Shown: positions 11,125 through 23,400 of the stretch, in pieces | Layout: every line of letters starts with the position of its first letter | Numbering within the stretch: position 1 is the stretch's first letter | Source: Tetrahymena elliotti 4EA | Lineage: Eukaryota > Ciliophora > Oligohymenophorea > Hymenostomatida > Tetrahymenidae | Assembly: GCA_000231825.2 (NCBI GenBank) | Contig: JH720319.1 | Location: 872,592 to 936,591, forward strand | Direction: 5' to 3' | DNA: 64,000 nt | Notes under the pieces: model-generated | The model's input: only the letters and a program-made list of their open reading frames with translations | What the model was told of the DNA's origin: nothing | Databases searched by the model: none | Made by a program: the position numbers and the translations under genes

Positions 11125-13491
11125 ATGGAGGATAAATTGATTGTCAAAGAATATAATGATCAAAAAAGCTAAATTTCTTATGCTTCCAATGGAAAAAAAG
11201 TTGATCTTGAAAGCAAATGGTTGCACGCATTGGTTCACACTCTCACAATGAGTGGTTATTTCCATGCAGTCGCTTTTAATCTATTGACTTAACTCATGGT
11301 TTATGCAGATACTGTTAATCATATGTATCTATTTTGTCTAGGAACAGTTTTTGGTCTAGGTATGGGATTTGGTTTATCCTAAAATATGAATAAGCGTAAA
11401 ATTATTGTTTTTGCTGATTTGGTATATGCTATTGGTATTGGTGCTGCATTTTTAACATACAGCTATTATATGATATGCTCAGTATTCTTAGGACTTTCTG
11501 TTAGTGTATGTATCTTTGCATTGCTCCTTGATATTAAGGAATTTGTTCCTCACTCAAGCTACTTGGTAATCTTTAATTTTATACAAATTATAATTTAAAA
11601 GGATAAGTTAATCCTAGCAAATAGAGAGATATATGATTATTATTTTAAATTAAGATAAGATATAATGTTACACTTTAAGTAATGAGAGAAAAAGTTGATT
11701 TGTGATGTCATAAATATATTCTTTTTAATAAAATTTCCCTTATTAAAAATTTGTGGAGATCGAAATTTCTAATAAATATTTAAGATTACTCTAATAAAAA
11801 ACCATAAAGAACATCAATAAAATCTTTTGAATATTATTTTATTAAAGAGCCAACCAAAATCATAAACTTTTTTCAGCTTCTCCACTTAAAATAAGAATAG
11901 AGTGTTTAAATATTTATTATTATAGAAGAATGTAAATTATGATGTATCTTTACCCTTACTATGTAATTAATAGCACTAATTTTGGTTTAACATGATTCAA
12001 TTAATTTTTTGGTCAATATTTGGATGATAAAAAGCATTATAACAAATATCACACACATTTTCAGTAACCAAAACAATTAAATCAAAATTAATAAGAAAAC
12101 TTTGCCTAAAATTACATATTTTAAGTAACTTTTTATTTAATTTTATCTCATATTCCAAGCATCATAAATTTCTATTACTTAGACTTTCTAACTATTTTTT
12201 AATAAACTTTCGCAACATTCATATCCACTTTCTTCCTTTTTTTAATGCTAAAATTTAAAATAAATTAGATCAATTTTTTATTTTTCTCGAAATATCAATT
12301 AATCATCAAATTAGAGATGCAATAAAGAATTTACTATCTTTGCTGATAACTTATCATATAAATTGAAAACACTGATTACTTTTATTTAAATTTATAAAAT
12401 CATATATTCATATAACCATAAACTAAAAAAAATCACTTTTAATTATGTGAGTTAATCTAAATTATTTTTTTTGATAAAAGGCTAAGCACATGAGTATCTA
12501 TTAAGTCTATTACTGTATTGGTCTTTTGGTTAGTTAATTAACTTAAATCAATCTTAACAACGTTTATAATTCTTCATCAGGAGCTTTTAATGCAAAATAA
12601 TTTGGTAATGGTTAGCTTGCTTTCTTAATAGTAACACTTTGCTTAGTAGTAATTAGAGGTGTTGTTTTGATGACATTTTTCAGAATCTCAACCCCATTTG
12701 AAATCATCAGATTCTAGCAACCTAGAGACAAATTCCTCACTAGTGTTCATAAGCTTTACAGTGTTCATGATGAATAATCTATTCGTTCTTAAGTTGTTTA
12801 GAAATTCAATTAATCTTACATTTTGCCAGAAAACAAATCTAACCCTAAATTCTGGAAAGAAGTTTTTGAAGGATTTTTACTTAATTTCTTCGCATAAACT
12901 TCTGGCTGCTAGATTTTTATGAATACCCAATAAATTACAATCAGCAATGAGAATTTGTAAAGCTTATCAAATTGGTTACTTCTTGTTATTGGTTTATGTG
13001 GATTAATTGGATCCATTATTGCTTTCTTCCTTGTTAACAGATACACTCGTATTAGATGGGCTTAAATAGGTTTGATTTCTACTATCATTTGCCAAGGTCT
13101 CTTAGCTGTTTTCACAAAAAATAATATTGACACATTTGGCATCTTCTGCGCCTTCCATTTAATAATTAACATTTGTTTTTTGTAAGCTGTTTACTCCTTT
13201 TGTGCCTAAAAATTCCTTGAAAAAGGTCTTTTCATATGCCACTTAGGTTTATGGTTAGGTTTCTTCATTTCTATCATTGTCTTTTATTATGGATTCATTC
13301 AAATGGATACTTACAGCCCAGTTAGTTTTATTGTATTCAGTGCTGCTTCATTTGTTGGTTTAGTATTTATCAGCTTTTATGCTGAAGAACCAGCTGAATG
13401 CCGTTATCTTGAATCTGAATAGAAAAAAGTTCCTTTTGAGCCTGATATTTCAGTTCAAGGAGACAATAAGAGTCAACGTAGTGGATTTTGA
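11125..13491 (+). CDS. Major facilitator superfamily transporter (483 aa, two exons)
   Basis: A membrane transporter that probably moves a small solute such as a sugar; the substrate cannot be read from the sequence. Exons are 11125-11565 (147 codons) and 12481-13491 (336 codons plus TGA), joined in phase 0. Exon 1 carries four hydrophobic helices. The loop between helices 2 and 3 reads GFGLSQNMNKRKIIVFADLV, matching the position and pattern of the MFS signature (G...D..GRR), but with Ser-Gln in place of the usual Asp. Exon 2 carries about eight more helices, with a long central loop (about residues 215-285) that starts RISTPFEIIRFQQPRDKF, where sugar porters have PESPR. The N-terminal 30 residues and the C-terminal tail (EPDISVQGDNKSQRSGF) are hydrophilic and probably cytosolic. 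The total of 12 helices and the length are normal for the family. Confidence 0.85.
11566..12480 (+). other. 915-bp intron of the MFS transporter gene
   Basis: Starts GTAATC right after the codon for Leu147 and ends TTTGATAAAAG. This is 10-20 times longer than most introns in the window. The hydrophobic-helix count on the two sides adds up to a complete 12-helix protein, so nothing appears to be missing. No open frame with protein-like composition was seen inside on either strand. Confidence 0.8.
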
Positions 13492-14466
13492 AATAATTAA
13501 ATAAATAAAAAAGTTATTATATACTCTCAAGTATTCATCATATTAAAAAAATTTATTGATTAATTAATATTAACAGCGTAAAAAATTATAACCATGCAAC
13601 TTTTATTTCGAATAATAATAATAGTCTTATTTTTTTTATTAAATTCTTCTATAATATTATCTAAAATTTATTTTTTCATGCATATTTATTTCTTCAAATG
13701 AATAAAATTATAAATATCTTAGATCGATAAAGTAAGACACCTTTAAAAATTCTAAAATCAGATTACATTATTTATTAACTCTCAATAGGAAAAAGATACC
13801 ATAGAAATAAATAAAAATTTCCATTATTTATAGAATTTAAGTTTAATTTGTAAATTATACTCTCACTTATTTCATAAAATAAAATTGTTTGTAAAATTTT
13901 TAGATAATTATTTTTTAAATAAAGAAGATCTAAATTTTTACAAAAGTCCTGAATTTTTATTGAAAAATAAATTTCGCTCCAAAAACTAAATATCTCATTT
14001 CTGAGCTCTAAAATATCCATAAATAGCATAAACGCTTGTAAGTTAATTTAATTAGTTGAAATGAAAATTAAATATTTATTTAGAGATAAAATAAAATTCT
14101 TTTGATAAATTTATCAAACTAATTAAAATATAATAGAAATAAAGTAATAAAGGAAAATAATAGATTCAGTTTAATTGAAAATACTAATTTAGTATATTTG
14201 AATACAATTAAGAAGTTATAAATATGGTTTTATATAAATACAAGAAAGTTGTTTGTTATTTTAGGAATTAATTTAATTATAATTTTTAATTAATATTTTT
14301 TGTATAATTTTTAGCAATAATATAAATATATTATCATTAAACTTAGAAGATGTTATGTTTCCAAAATTTTAGATTATTAAAAATTTATTAATATTTTAAA
14401 AGTAAATAATTAAGTTTTAGTGAAAGGTTCTTTTATTATTTTTAGTGTTAATTAGGAATTTATTAT
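13492..14466. other. Convergent 3' intergenic region
   Basis: Separates the 3' ends of the MFS gene (plus) and the Wee1-like gene (minus). It is AT-rich. A minus-strand frame at 13775-14029 exists but lacks any recognisable motif and has the composition of the surrounding spacer. Confidence 0.45.
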
Positions 14467-16624
14467 TCAAACAAAATGATTTCTTTTAGTTATTATCAAA
14501 GATTTTCTTCTTTTTATTTGTTAATTTTATTGATCTTTTTCTACTTTTTGAATTTAAGACAGAAGTAAATTTTTCAAAATTTTTTGCCATTTTATTTCAT
14601 GAATCAAATGGGATTTCATGTATGATGAATCCAATATTTCTTAAGTTGTTAATCTTAATTCTGGATCAGGATTCATCATTTATCTTATCATTTATTTAAG
14701 TTCTTTGGGACATTAGCTCAAAGCATCTAAATTGGGTAAATGACCCTATCTTATTTCTAGCCATTCATCTCCATTTGTTGGAAGCTATTCTTATGTTATT
14801 AGATGGTACATCATTGCTCCTAATGAAAAGATATCAGCTTTTTTAAGGTCGACTGCTTCATAGTAATTTAAAATTTCTTTTGCTAAGTATCTAGCATCTC
14901 CTTCTTCTATTTAGTTATATTTTTCATTATCCTTGTTGGCAATCAAAGCTAAACCTAGGTCAGCTATTTTAAACTTATTTTACTTCTTATTGAATAAAAT
15001 ATTTTCAGGTTTTAAATCTAGGTGAACTAAATTCTACTAATGTAGATAGTGCAATCCTTTAACTACATCAGAGAATATTTTCTTAATAACCTAGTAGAAC
15101 TAATTAGAATTTTTAGGTTGAGGCATAGGAAAATTAGCTAAATTGCTATCACAAAACTCCATAGCTAAATGGAGTTATCTATCTTCTATCCAAGCACTGT
15201 GGTAACATACTAATTATAAAAAAAATAAATTAAAAAATATTAAAAATATTATTAAGAAACATAAATAATTTTTTTTATGAAAATATTTTAAAATAAGTAG
15301 TTTGTTTACCTATGTATTCAACTTCATCACAGGCACTTAATGAGGCTAATGCTTAAGCTTCTTTTAGAATTTATTTTTGAGAATTCTCTCCTCTAATTTA
15401 TTCTTTAGTAACTTTAACTGCATATATATTTTTATCTATCCTATTTTGACATTTATATACTGTACCAAAGTATCCACTACCTAATACTTAGAGTACCTCA
15501 TAATCCTATTCGAACCTGTCCATATCTTCTTCAAAAAATGGTTGAGAATTCATTTTAGAATTATTTTGATTCATATTTTTAGAAGGTGTTTAATTGAAGA
15601 TGTTTTTATTATTGCTACTACTACCATAACCACTTCTTCCAGAGCTCATACTGAAACTAGATACACTATTATTGTGCTATTCATTATTAATATCGCTATT
15701 AGAAGTATTACTTCTATTTATTTAAGCTTTTTAATTAGTAGAATTCATTATTTAGTTTGTAAAACAATTTACTAGAGGACTCTAATGCTCCATCTTTTGC
15801 AAAGTATTTAGCTATTTAAATTCACTAGGAGAAGGAAGTATAATTTATGAACCATTTTTATTGCTATTATTATTAACATTATTATTTGAAGCTTTTTTGA
15901 TATCTCTTTGATGAATAATCATGTTCATCTACCTGTTTTCTCTATCAAAAGGGGTAACAACTGTGTGATTCTTATTATTGAAAATTTCATTTGCTGTAAA
16001 AGGGTTTACTTTTCTAGCGCTCTATTGAAGATGATTGGATAAAGTGTACTTTTTCTAAGCAGGTACTTCAGAAACAGCAAATATATGATTTGGATTGCTT
16101 TTTAGATTTTTTTAATAAGAACCATTTTCTTTGTTTTACTTCAAATATAGATTATTATGGTTTTCTCTCTCATTACTGCTTTCTTGAGAGTCAGAAGAAA
16201 ACAGAGATTTTTAGTAATTGTGTTATTTTTTTGGTGTAGTATGGTCAAATTCAGGCTTCTAATTATACTTATTTATTTGTTGAGTGAATAGCCTTTGCTA
16301 AGGTATTTTTTCATATGAAAGTAAATTTTTCTTAATGTTTGGGGTCTATGTTAATCCAATTCCATAGTTAGGCTTGACAATACTGTCGAAGTTAAACTGA
16401 GCTTTTTTGGTTTTAGAATTATCAGTGGTTCCATGTTGATGTGTTCTTCCAGAGCTCTCGAAATGGCTTATGAAGTTATTTTTTTTAGTATTGCTACTAT
16501 TAATTTATTATTCTTTTGAGAAAAGGTATTTATTAGCTTTTTCAGTGTCTCTTTTAGAAGGAGGGGAGGCATATCCCTCTTCCATTTTAGTTTTATGTGT
16601 ACTCTTTTTAGGAGTTGATAACAT
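14467..16624 (-). CDS. Wee1-type protein kinase (685 aa, two exons)
   Basis: Expected to phosphorylate the inhibitory tyrosine near the N terminus of a cyclin-dependent kinase and so delay mitosis. Exons are 15310-16624 and 14467-15209, split by a 100-bp intron inside the kinase N-lobe. Residues 1-365 are Ser/Asn-rich and disordered, and include VNPFTANEI, which resembles the 'NPFTP' element before the domain in animal Wee1. Kinase elements are the Gly loop GSGYFGTV (G382), the catalytic lysine in YAVKV (K404), VCYHSAWIED, the catalytic loop HLDLKPEN (D503), DLG instead of DFG (D522) and EEGDARYLAKEIL (about 540). Later come KADIFSLGAMMYHL, NGDEWLEIRQGHLP and MMNPDPELRL. EGD.R[YF]LA.E.L, DLG and IRQG.LP together are diagnostic of Wee1/Myt1. 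The C-terminal tail starts KWQKILKNLLLSQIQK, like the Wee1 tail. No membrane helix is seen, which favours Wee1 over Myt1. Confidence 0.92.
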
Positions 16625-18040
16625 GAGAAAACTGTTGAAAAGAATGAGATTAAAGATACTTGTTTAAATAATAATAAATTTTAGGACTTGTTTGCTATTT
16701 TTTTTATTTACCTAAATTTGTATGTAAACAATTAATATTAATATCAAAGAATTCAATTACATATCATACATATCATATCATTTGAATCTGTCAAATATTT
16801 TCAAACACAAAGGCAATCATTATAAACAAATATAATATATATCAATCAGGCGGAATGATTATTATCCTCTCTTTTTGCTAACTCTATTCAATTTATCATT
16901 AAATTTATTTATTTATTGATTCATATTTTCAAAAAACTTTTTATTCAAATTTTGAACTTCAAAATTGATTTTTGAAATAAATATAAAAATCGTTCATTTT
17001 TTGATCTCATTCTTTGCCAAATCAAAATTTCACTGCTTTTTCATTATAAATGTAAACTAAATAGGTAATTGCCTTTCTCATTACTTCTTAATTAATGAAT
17101 AAATTATAATTCAATTCTTGAAATTAATTTATTGAAATTTAAAAAGATAAATTTATTTTTTATTTCTAAATATTTTGAGAGAGAAATAATAATTTATTCA
17201 ACAGCTAGTTAACTAACTTAAAAAATTTTTTATTTTAATGTAAAAAGATCCTAATTTAATTTATACTAATTAAGAAGCAAAAATTATTCATCCTAATCTT
17301 CTTAAAAACTTAATATTCTAGAAAAAATATTTTTTTCTTGGAAATTAAAAATTTAAATAGACATTTCCTTTTTTAGTATTTTTTCTTTCTTTACTTTAAA
17401 TGGATTAATAATTGAAATACTCTTATATACTTAATTACATATTGTTAATGAAGATAAATAAATATTTATATGATTTAATAAATCAAATAAAGAAGATAAT
17501 TTAAAGAACTAAAATGCTAAAAGAAAAAAGTTCTTTTTTGTTGTTAAAATTATCTCAACTAAAAATTAAACTTTTTTAAAAATATTAAAAAATTTTAGAA
17601 AAATTGTAGCAAATATTAATATTATTCACATCAAAAATAATTATTCAAATAAAAGGTTTAAAGCTTTATAAATTTTATGAAAGATAGAATTAGAAGATTG
17701 TTACTGGTTTTATATTTATTTAAAAAATTGGTTCATTAAAATATATGAATGGATGAATGGATTATAATGATATATAAAATGAAGGAATATAGAATGACTT
17801 ATTAATTTATAAAAATAAATTAAATGTTTTTAATATTAAATATTAGGAAATTATTTAGCTTCTTATTAAATCTAGCTTTTTTCAATATTTTATTTTCATA
17901 TAAAAGTAGAATAACTAATTTTTGCTTGAAAGTAAAGAAATTATTTCTTGTAAATTGTTTCCAAATTTTATGTAAATGGTTTGATTTTATTTATCGATAA
18001 AAGCTAGATAGATAAATTAATTAATTAATCATTCAATAAA
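16625..18040. other. Intergenic region between the Wee1-like and methyltransferase genes
   Basis: About 1.4 kb of AT-rich spacer that should contain the promoter of the Wee1-like gene. An ATTA/ATTAATTAATTA run lies near 18018-18030. No gene or RNA was recognised. Confidence 0.45.
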
Positions 18041-20488
18041 TCAAGATAAAATATCAATTAATTAAACAGGTTTTTGAGATTTAGTGATTTGCTTAGGATT
18101 TTTTTTATCACTTAATTAAGTTTTGTTGTTATTTTGGGTTATTCTTGTTTGCTCTTTCTTTCTCTTTTAGATTTCATGAAATTCTTCATCATCAAAATCA
18201 AAATCATAGCTTTCTTTGTGTTTTTTATGGCCGTTTTAAAAATCATTAGAATTTTTGTTAAACTTATAATTTGGATTTTGTGAATATTTATTTGAATAGT
18301 CATTTGGGTTTTTCTTTTAAAATATTTATTGATTATTTTATGATTAAGATTTGTTGTGATATTTATAATTGTTACCTCCTTAAAAACTATTAGTATATCC
18401 TTTACTAAAGTTATAATTGTCCTATTTATCACCAACCCAATTATATAAAATTGATTGCTCTTATTAATTCTTTACTTGGTTGCGCCATATTAATGGGGAC
18501 TCTTTTCTATTACTACTTTAGCTGCTATTTTCTTTAATCTCATCTTAATTATATGAAATAGTTCTTTAAGATCCCTAATCTTAACTTGAAGTTGTTACTG
18601 AGTTTGATGTCTAATGAGAAATAGTGAATTTGGTATTAAATAAATTATTTGAGTTGTTGTTGACTTCCTTGCTCTTTTTCATTTTATATTTGATATATGT
18701 TTATTCTTATTGCTTTTCACTTTCTGTTGATGATTAAGAAAATGAAATAATTTCAGAATCTTCATTTTCTATTTCAAAAGTTTTTATCTTGATTTCTTTG
18801 ATATTATTTTCATAATCAAATTCTGATTCTGAAATCTTACTATCCTTTTTATCACTGCTTGATAGATTCATTTAAGAGAGTAAATCTGTTTGTTGTATTT
18901 CATTATCTTGAAGATGCAATTCATTGATTTAAACTGTTAAGTTATTATCTTACACTTTCTTAAGATATTTACTATTAAACTAAAATAGGCTATGATACAC
19001 TTTTTGTCTGTTTGGACGATCGTCTTCATAAAGGGAGTCGCTTTTATGGATAAATCCAAATTAACTTAATTTCTTTTTTAGGTCTTCTTTTCCCCAAAAC
19101 TTCATATATTATCCACAATCATCATATGATTCATGCTTGAATCTTAAATATTTATCAAGCTCTATATTTTCAGAAGGAACATCATGCTCTCTGATATATA
19201 AATATCCATCATCAGCAATCACTCTCTAAATTTCTTTTAGATTAATATCAAGATTTTCTATATGATGTAATACCATGAAGCATGTTATTAAATTTAAGCT
19301 TCCATTTTAAACAGGTTATAGACTATCATTTTTATTAGCAATATAAGTAAATTATATATCACTAGGAGTATCTGCTGGACGAACAAATTAATCTTCGGAG
19401 TATATATCACAGCCAACAATATATTTTGCCCCATAAACCTTACCAATTTCAGCAGTAATTTCGCAATTTCCGCAGCCCATATCTAGGTATCCATTTACAT
19501 TTGCAGTCTAAGGAGTTAACACAGATGTTAACATTTTCAACCTATCCTCTTATCTTCTCACTTTGGTATCTTCTTAATTTTCTTTTTAACGCTTAAATCC
19601 AGGAGATTTCTTAGCGTTTGCACTGTATAAACCTGCTTTAGAAAACTGCGAATAATAGAATTAATTTAAATCTTTTTTATCTTTTTATTTTTTCTAAGGA
19701 GTATAAAAGATATTATTTCCTTTTTGCTCTTTTTCTTGGCTCTCAGATCTCTTTTATAAATTCTACTCATAATCTTACTAAAACATTTTAAACTCTCCTT
19801 TTTACTAGGCTGGTTGATTACTATTTTCAGATTTTTTTCTACTTTCGGTACTTATCCTATCACTAGCATCTGTGTCTAAATGTGTTGTTTCTTCATTATG
19901 ACTTTGAGAATCTATTTTATTTTTATTATCTTAGAGGTCTGGTTTTTTTTAGTCTTACTAATTGCTTGCTGCTTTAGAAATTTCAGTTTCTGCTAGGCTT
20001 TGTATTTGGCTAATAATTTTTAAGAATTAGTTTTATTCCTCTAATTCTTCTTAAGTTTTCTATATTTATTATTATTAGATTTGCTGTCCAAAAACTTATG
20101 GCTACTGTACATTCTATTATTCAGGCTAAGCATTTTTTCTAACATAAATAACTTTAAACTAAGTTTCTTTTTTGCTTTTTTTTTCTTATTATTTTTCATG
20201 TTTAGAAACCTACTTGCAATCATTATTTTGCTTAGGTTTGCAACATAAATCATCCTTAGAAGTTTTGCTGCTTATGTCAATTAATTATTATTAGTCTTTT
20301 ATGTCTTACTTATTGTTTTCTTCATTTTAATTTTTAAGTAAATTCAATTTTTTTTGGGCAGCACTCTTATCCTCTTGTTTAAGCTTTTGAGAGTCATTAG
20401 AGTGGATCTGATCAATATCGTGATCATTTTGTGATGTTTTATGTGATTTTTTGTTTTTTTAATGAGCAGCTTTACTAGTTTTAGACAT
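18041..20488 (-). CDS. SAM-dependent methyltransferase in a large low-complexity protein (815 aa)
   Basis: Single exon of 816 codons starting MSKTSKAAHQKNKKSHKTSQ. Residues 1-310 are Lys/Gln/Asn/Ser-rich and look disordered. Residues about 315-500 form a Rossmann-type class I methyltransferase. Motif I is GYLDMGCGNCEITAEIG (GCG at 338-340), followed by YIVGCDIY with the acidic residue that should hold the SAM ribose. Next comes SLNLITCFMVLHHIENLD (motif IV region with the LHHI pattern of the Methyltransf_11/25 type), then EIQRVIADDGYLYIREHD and YDDCGQYMKFWGKEDLKKKL. Residues 540-815 are again Ser/Asn/Lys-rich. The GCGNCEIT...LHHI pattern resembles a group of protist and large-DNA-virus methyltransferases, but that is recollection only. 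The substrate (RNA, protein or small molecule) is unknown. Long disordered flanks suggest an RNA- or protein-directed enzyme (inference). Confidence 0.85.
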
Positions 20489-23400
20489 TTTCTCCTCAAG
20501 GATTGTCAATGATTTTCCTAAACCAAATAATCTTTTTTAAAGTTGATTTTGAGGTAAGTATAAAATAAAAGTTGATTGTTATAAATGCTATTACAGATTT
20601 TTGTTTCTTTTTAATTCTTTGAATTAGTAAAATCATATAAACCTTTTAATTATTTGTAGTAAACAGAAAATATCAAATCAGCTCTACTTAATAGAAAAGA
20701 TAATTAAAAAATCAATAAAGAAATCTCTTCCATCTATTTAAATGATTTATTTTTTATAAAAATCAAAATAAGTTTTTATGGTTCATGCTGAACAAATAGT
20801 AAAAAGATTATATTGTTAAGCTCTACTTTTTGCATAATTTGTTTCATCCAATTTTAATTGAATGTGTGCATATTTTATTTTGATTAAAAATTTTGTGATG
20901 TTTGATAGTATATCACTTTAGACTTTATTTTGAATTGGTCTTCGAATATATCTTATACTAATAAATAAGAATGCCATTCAGTCATTAATTAAATTTACTT
21001 CTATTTATTTATGAAATAAAATATCCATCTTAAAATAAAAAAGAAAAAATTTCATGAGCATAATTGATTTTTTCTAAATAGATTATTGCAAATCTTTACA
21101 CAATTTACCTTTTCCATTTAAATTTTAAATCTATTTATTAATTTTTTTCTCGACTATATTTCTACATTTTTATTTTTCTAACATAGTATTTTATTCTAAT
21201 ATTTCTATCACATAATTATTTAAAATAGACTGATAAATCTCTATCAAAAATATTATTATAACTTATTTATAAATTTTAAACTATTAATTTCAAATTTAAC
21301 TTTGAGAATTTTACAAAAATGTTATTTGAACATGAAGAATTTAAATTCTCTCTTAGAACACACAAAAAAAATTTTTTAATATTTATTCTATCAAAAAAAT
21401 AATATTCTAAATATTTGATATTATTAGCATACTGATTTATAAAATATAAAATTTTTTTTTTATTTAAAAAATAGAAACATTTCAATTTCTGAATTGGAAA
21501 TTTTGTAAAAATTTTAAAATCTAAAAAAATTTGAAATATTTTTGATTTATCAACTCCTATTTCATGAAATAATATTCATGTATTATTTAATTTATTGTTT
21601 TAAGAAAATAGGAAGCAATTATGTTTAATTTTCAAACAATCTTTTAAATTTTTAAAAAGCATATTTAAACACACTATAAAGTAGGAAATTTATTTCATCT
21701 AATTAAAAAAATTGAATTTAAAGAACTTAGATTTTAAATTCTTAAATTTGATTTAATTTAAAAATAATAGATATTTCATAAATATCTCTCTTTATTTATA
21801 TTTATTTATGAATTGAATAATTAATATTATTAATAATTTATATTGAATTTATTATTTTTAAATATCTGAACTTTTAAGTATCATACTTAAAAAATTTAAC
21901 TTTTTTAGTTGAATAATTAATTAATTTAGTCAACTAAAATAAAAATAATTTTTCTTTATTTTATTAATATTAAGATTTTTGTTAACTAAAATATTTATTT
22001 TCACATATTTAAAAAAATTCAAATTCGATGAATGACCTTTTATTAAGAAAATTTAATTACTATTTATTTTACCTAATTTAAAAAAACATTTCAATTACAT
22101 TAATAATATTATTTAAACCTATATTTATTTCCTAAAAATGAATTTTTAAATGAGATATTTTTCTATTTTAGATCTGATCGAAAATAATAATTTCTAACAA
22201 AAAGAATTTAATAAATTTTTATTTCAAAAAGAAATCATTACAAATTAACAAAATTATATTAGATAACAATAAATATATTATGATACAAAACAATAAAAAA
22301 ATAATATAAAAAGTATTCAAAGTTAGATAATTTATTTAAAATTGTAATTTGAAAATATATTGTTTTCTTAAGTTTTGGGTATAAAAATAATTAATGTAAC
22401 ATCAATCTTTTTCAAATTAATAAGAAAGCAAACTAATAAAATAATAAATCATACCAAATATCTATAAGCCTTAAAAGGATAAACTTGTTAAGTTATCTTA
22501 TAAATTTGCTTTTAAAGTGTTTATTACTCTATTCTATTAGATAATTCATAAATATCTTGTATATTTACTAGAAAAATACCTAATAATAAAATTTAATAAA
22601 GGGGAAAAAAAATTTTTAATTAATTAGACTAAATTTAGATTTTTCAAAATTTAATTAATATCCTCATTATTTTTATACATTTTTTTATACCTTCTTGTGA
22701 AATGTAAATTTGTTTAAGCTAACATTCAAAATATTTAACAACACATTTATTTTTTGAATTCATACATAAAAACCATTATTAATTTAAAACATAAATATTT
22801 AATTTTGTAAGTTTGATATGTAAATATCACAATTATTTTAAATATTAAAAATGTGAAGAAAAGACTTTGGATAACAAATTAAACCCATTTTTAAAATTTA
22901 AATTGGAAAATTGAATTAAAAACAATTTCTAGATCAATCTAAAAATAAATGTAAATATTTAAGAAAAGTTAACCATACCTGCCTAAAAAAGGATTAAAAT
23001 AATTAATATTATTAACCAACGTTTAAATATAAAATAAAAGTAAAAATAAAGAGAAAATAACTGACTGACCAACTTAATAATAGTTCAATTTGATTACTTT
23101 GAATTAGGCAATTAAGATTTGTTTGTGAAAAATTTAATATTTTTGAAAGATATTTTTATTTCCTAATAAATTCCTAAAATTTCATATAAAAAAAATAGTA
23201 ACTCATTATGAATTTTCCATGTTTGGTTATAGTTTATTTATACTTTTCTTTTTAAAAAAGTAAGAAAAATAAGCAAATAGATCATAATTTACATGTTTAA
23301 ATATGATAGATTATATTCAAAGAGCCTGAAAGATCTATTTAAATTCAAATTTTTCACTTTAAAAATTGTAAATAGAAGAACGATCATAACTTATTTAAAA

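Noticed and set aside
13775..14029. Minus-strand open frame of 84 codons between two convergent genes
   Set aside because: Composition is the same as the surrounding AT-rich spacer (Phe/Leu/Ile/Asn/Lys/Tyr), there is no motif, and it lies in the 3' flanks of two good genes.
18139..18435. Minus-strand frame of 98 codons inside the methyltransferase gene
   Set aside because: Out of frame with the long methyltransferase frame, which runs through it to a TGA at 18041.
21276..21485. Minus-strand open frame of 69 codons
   Set aside because: Low-complexity Phe/Asn/Lys translation of AT-rich spacer; no motif.
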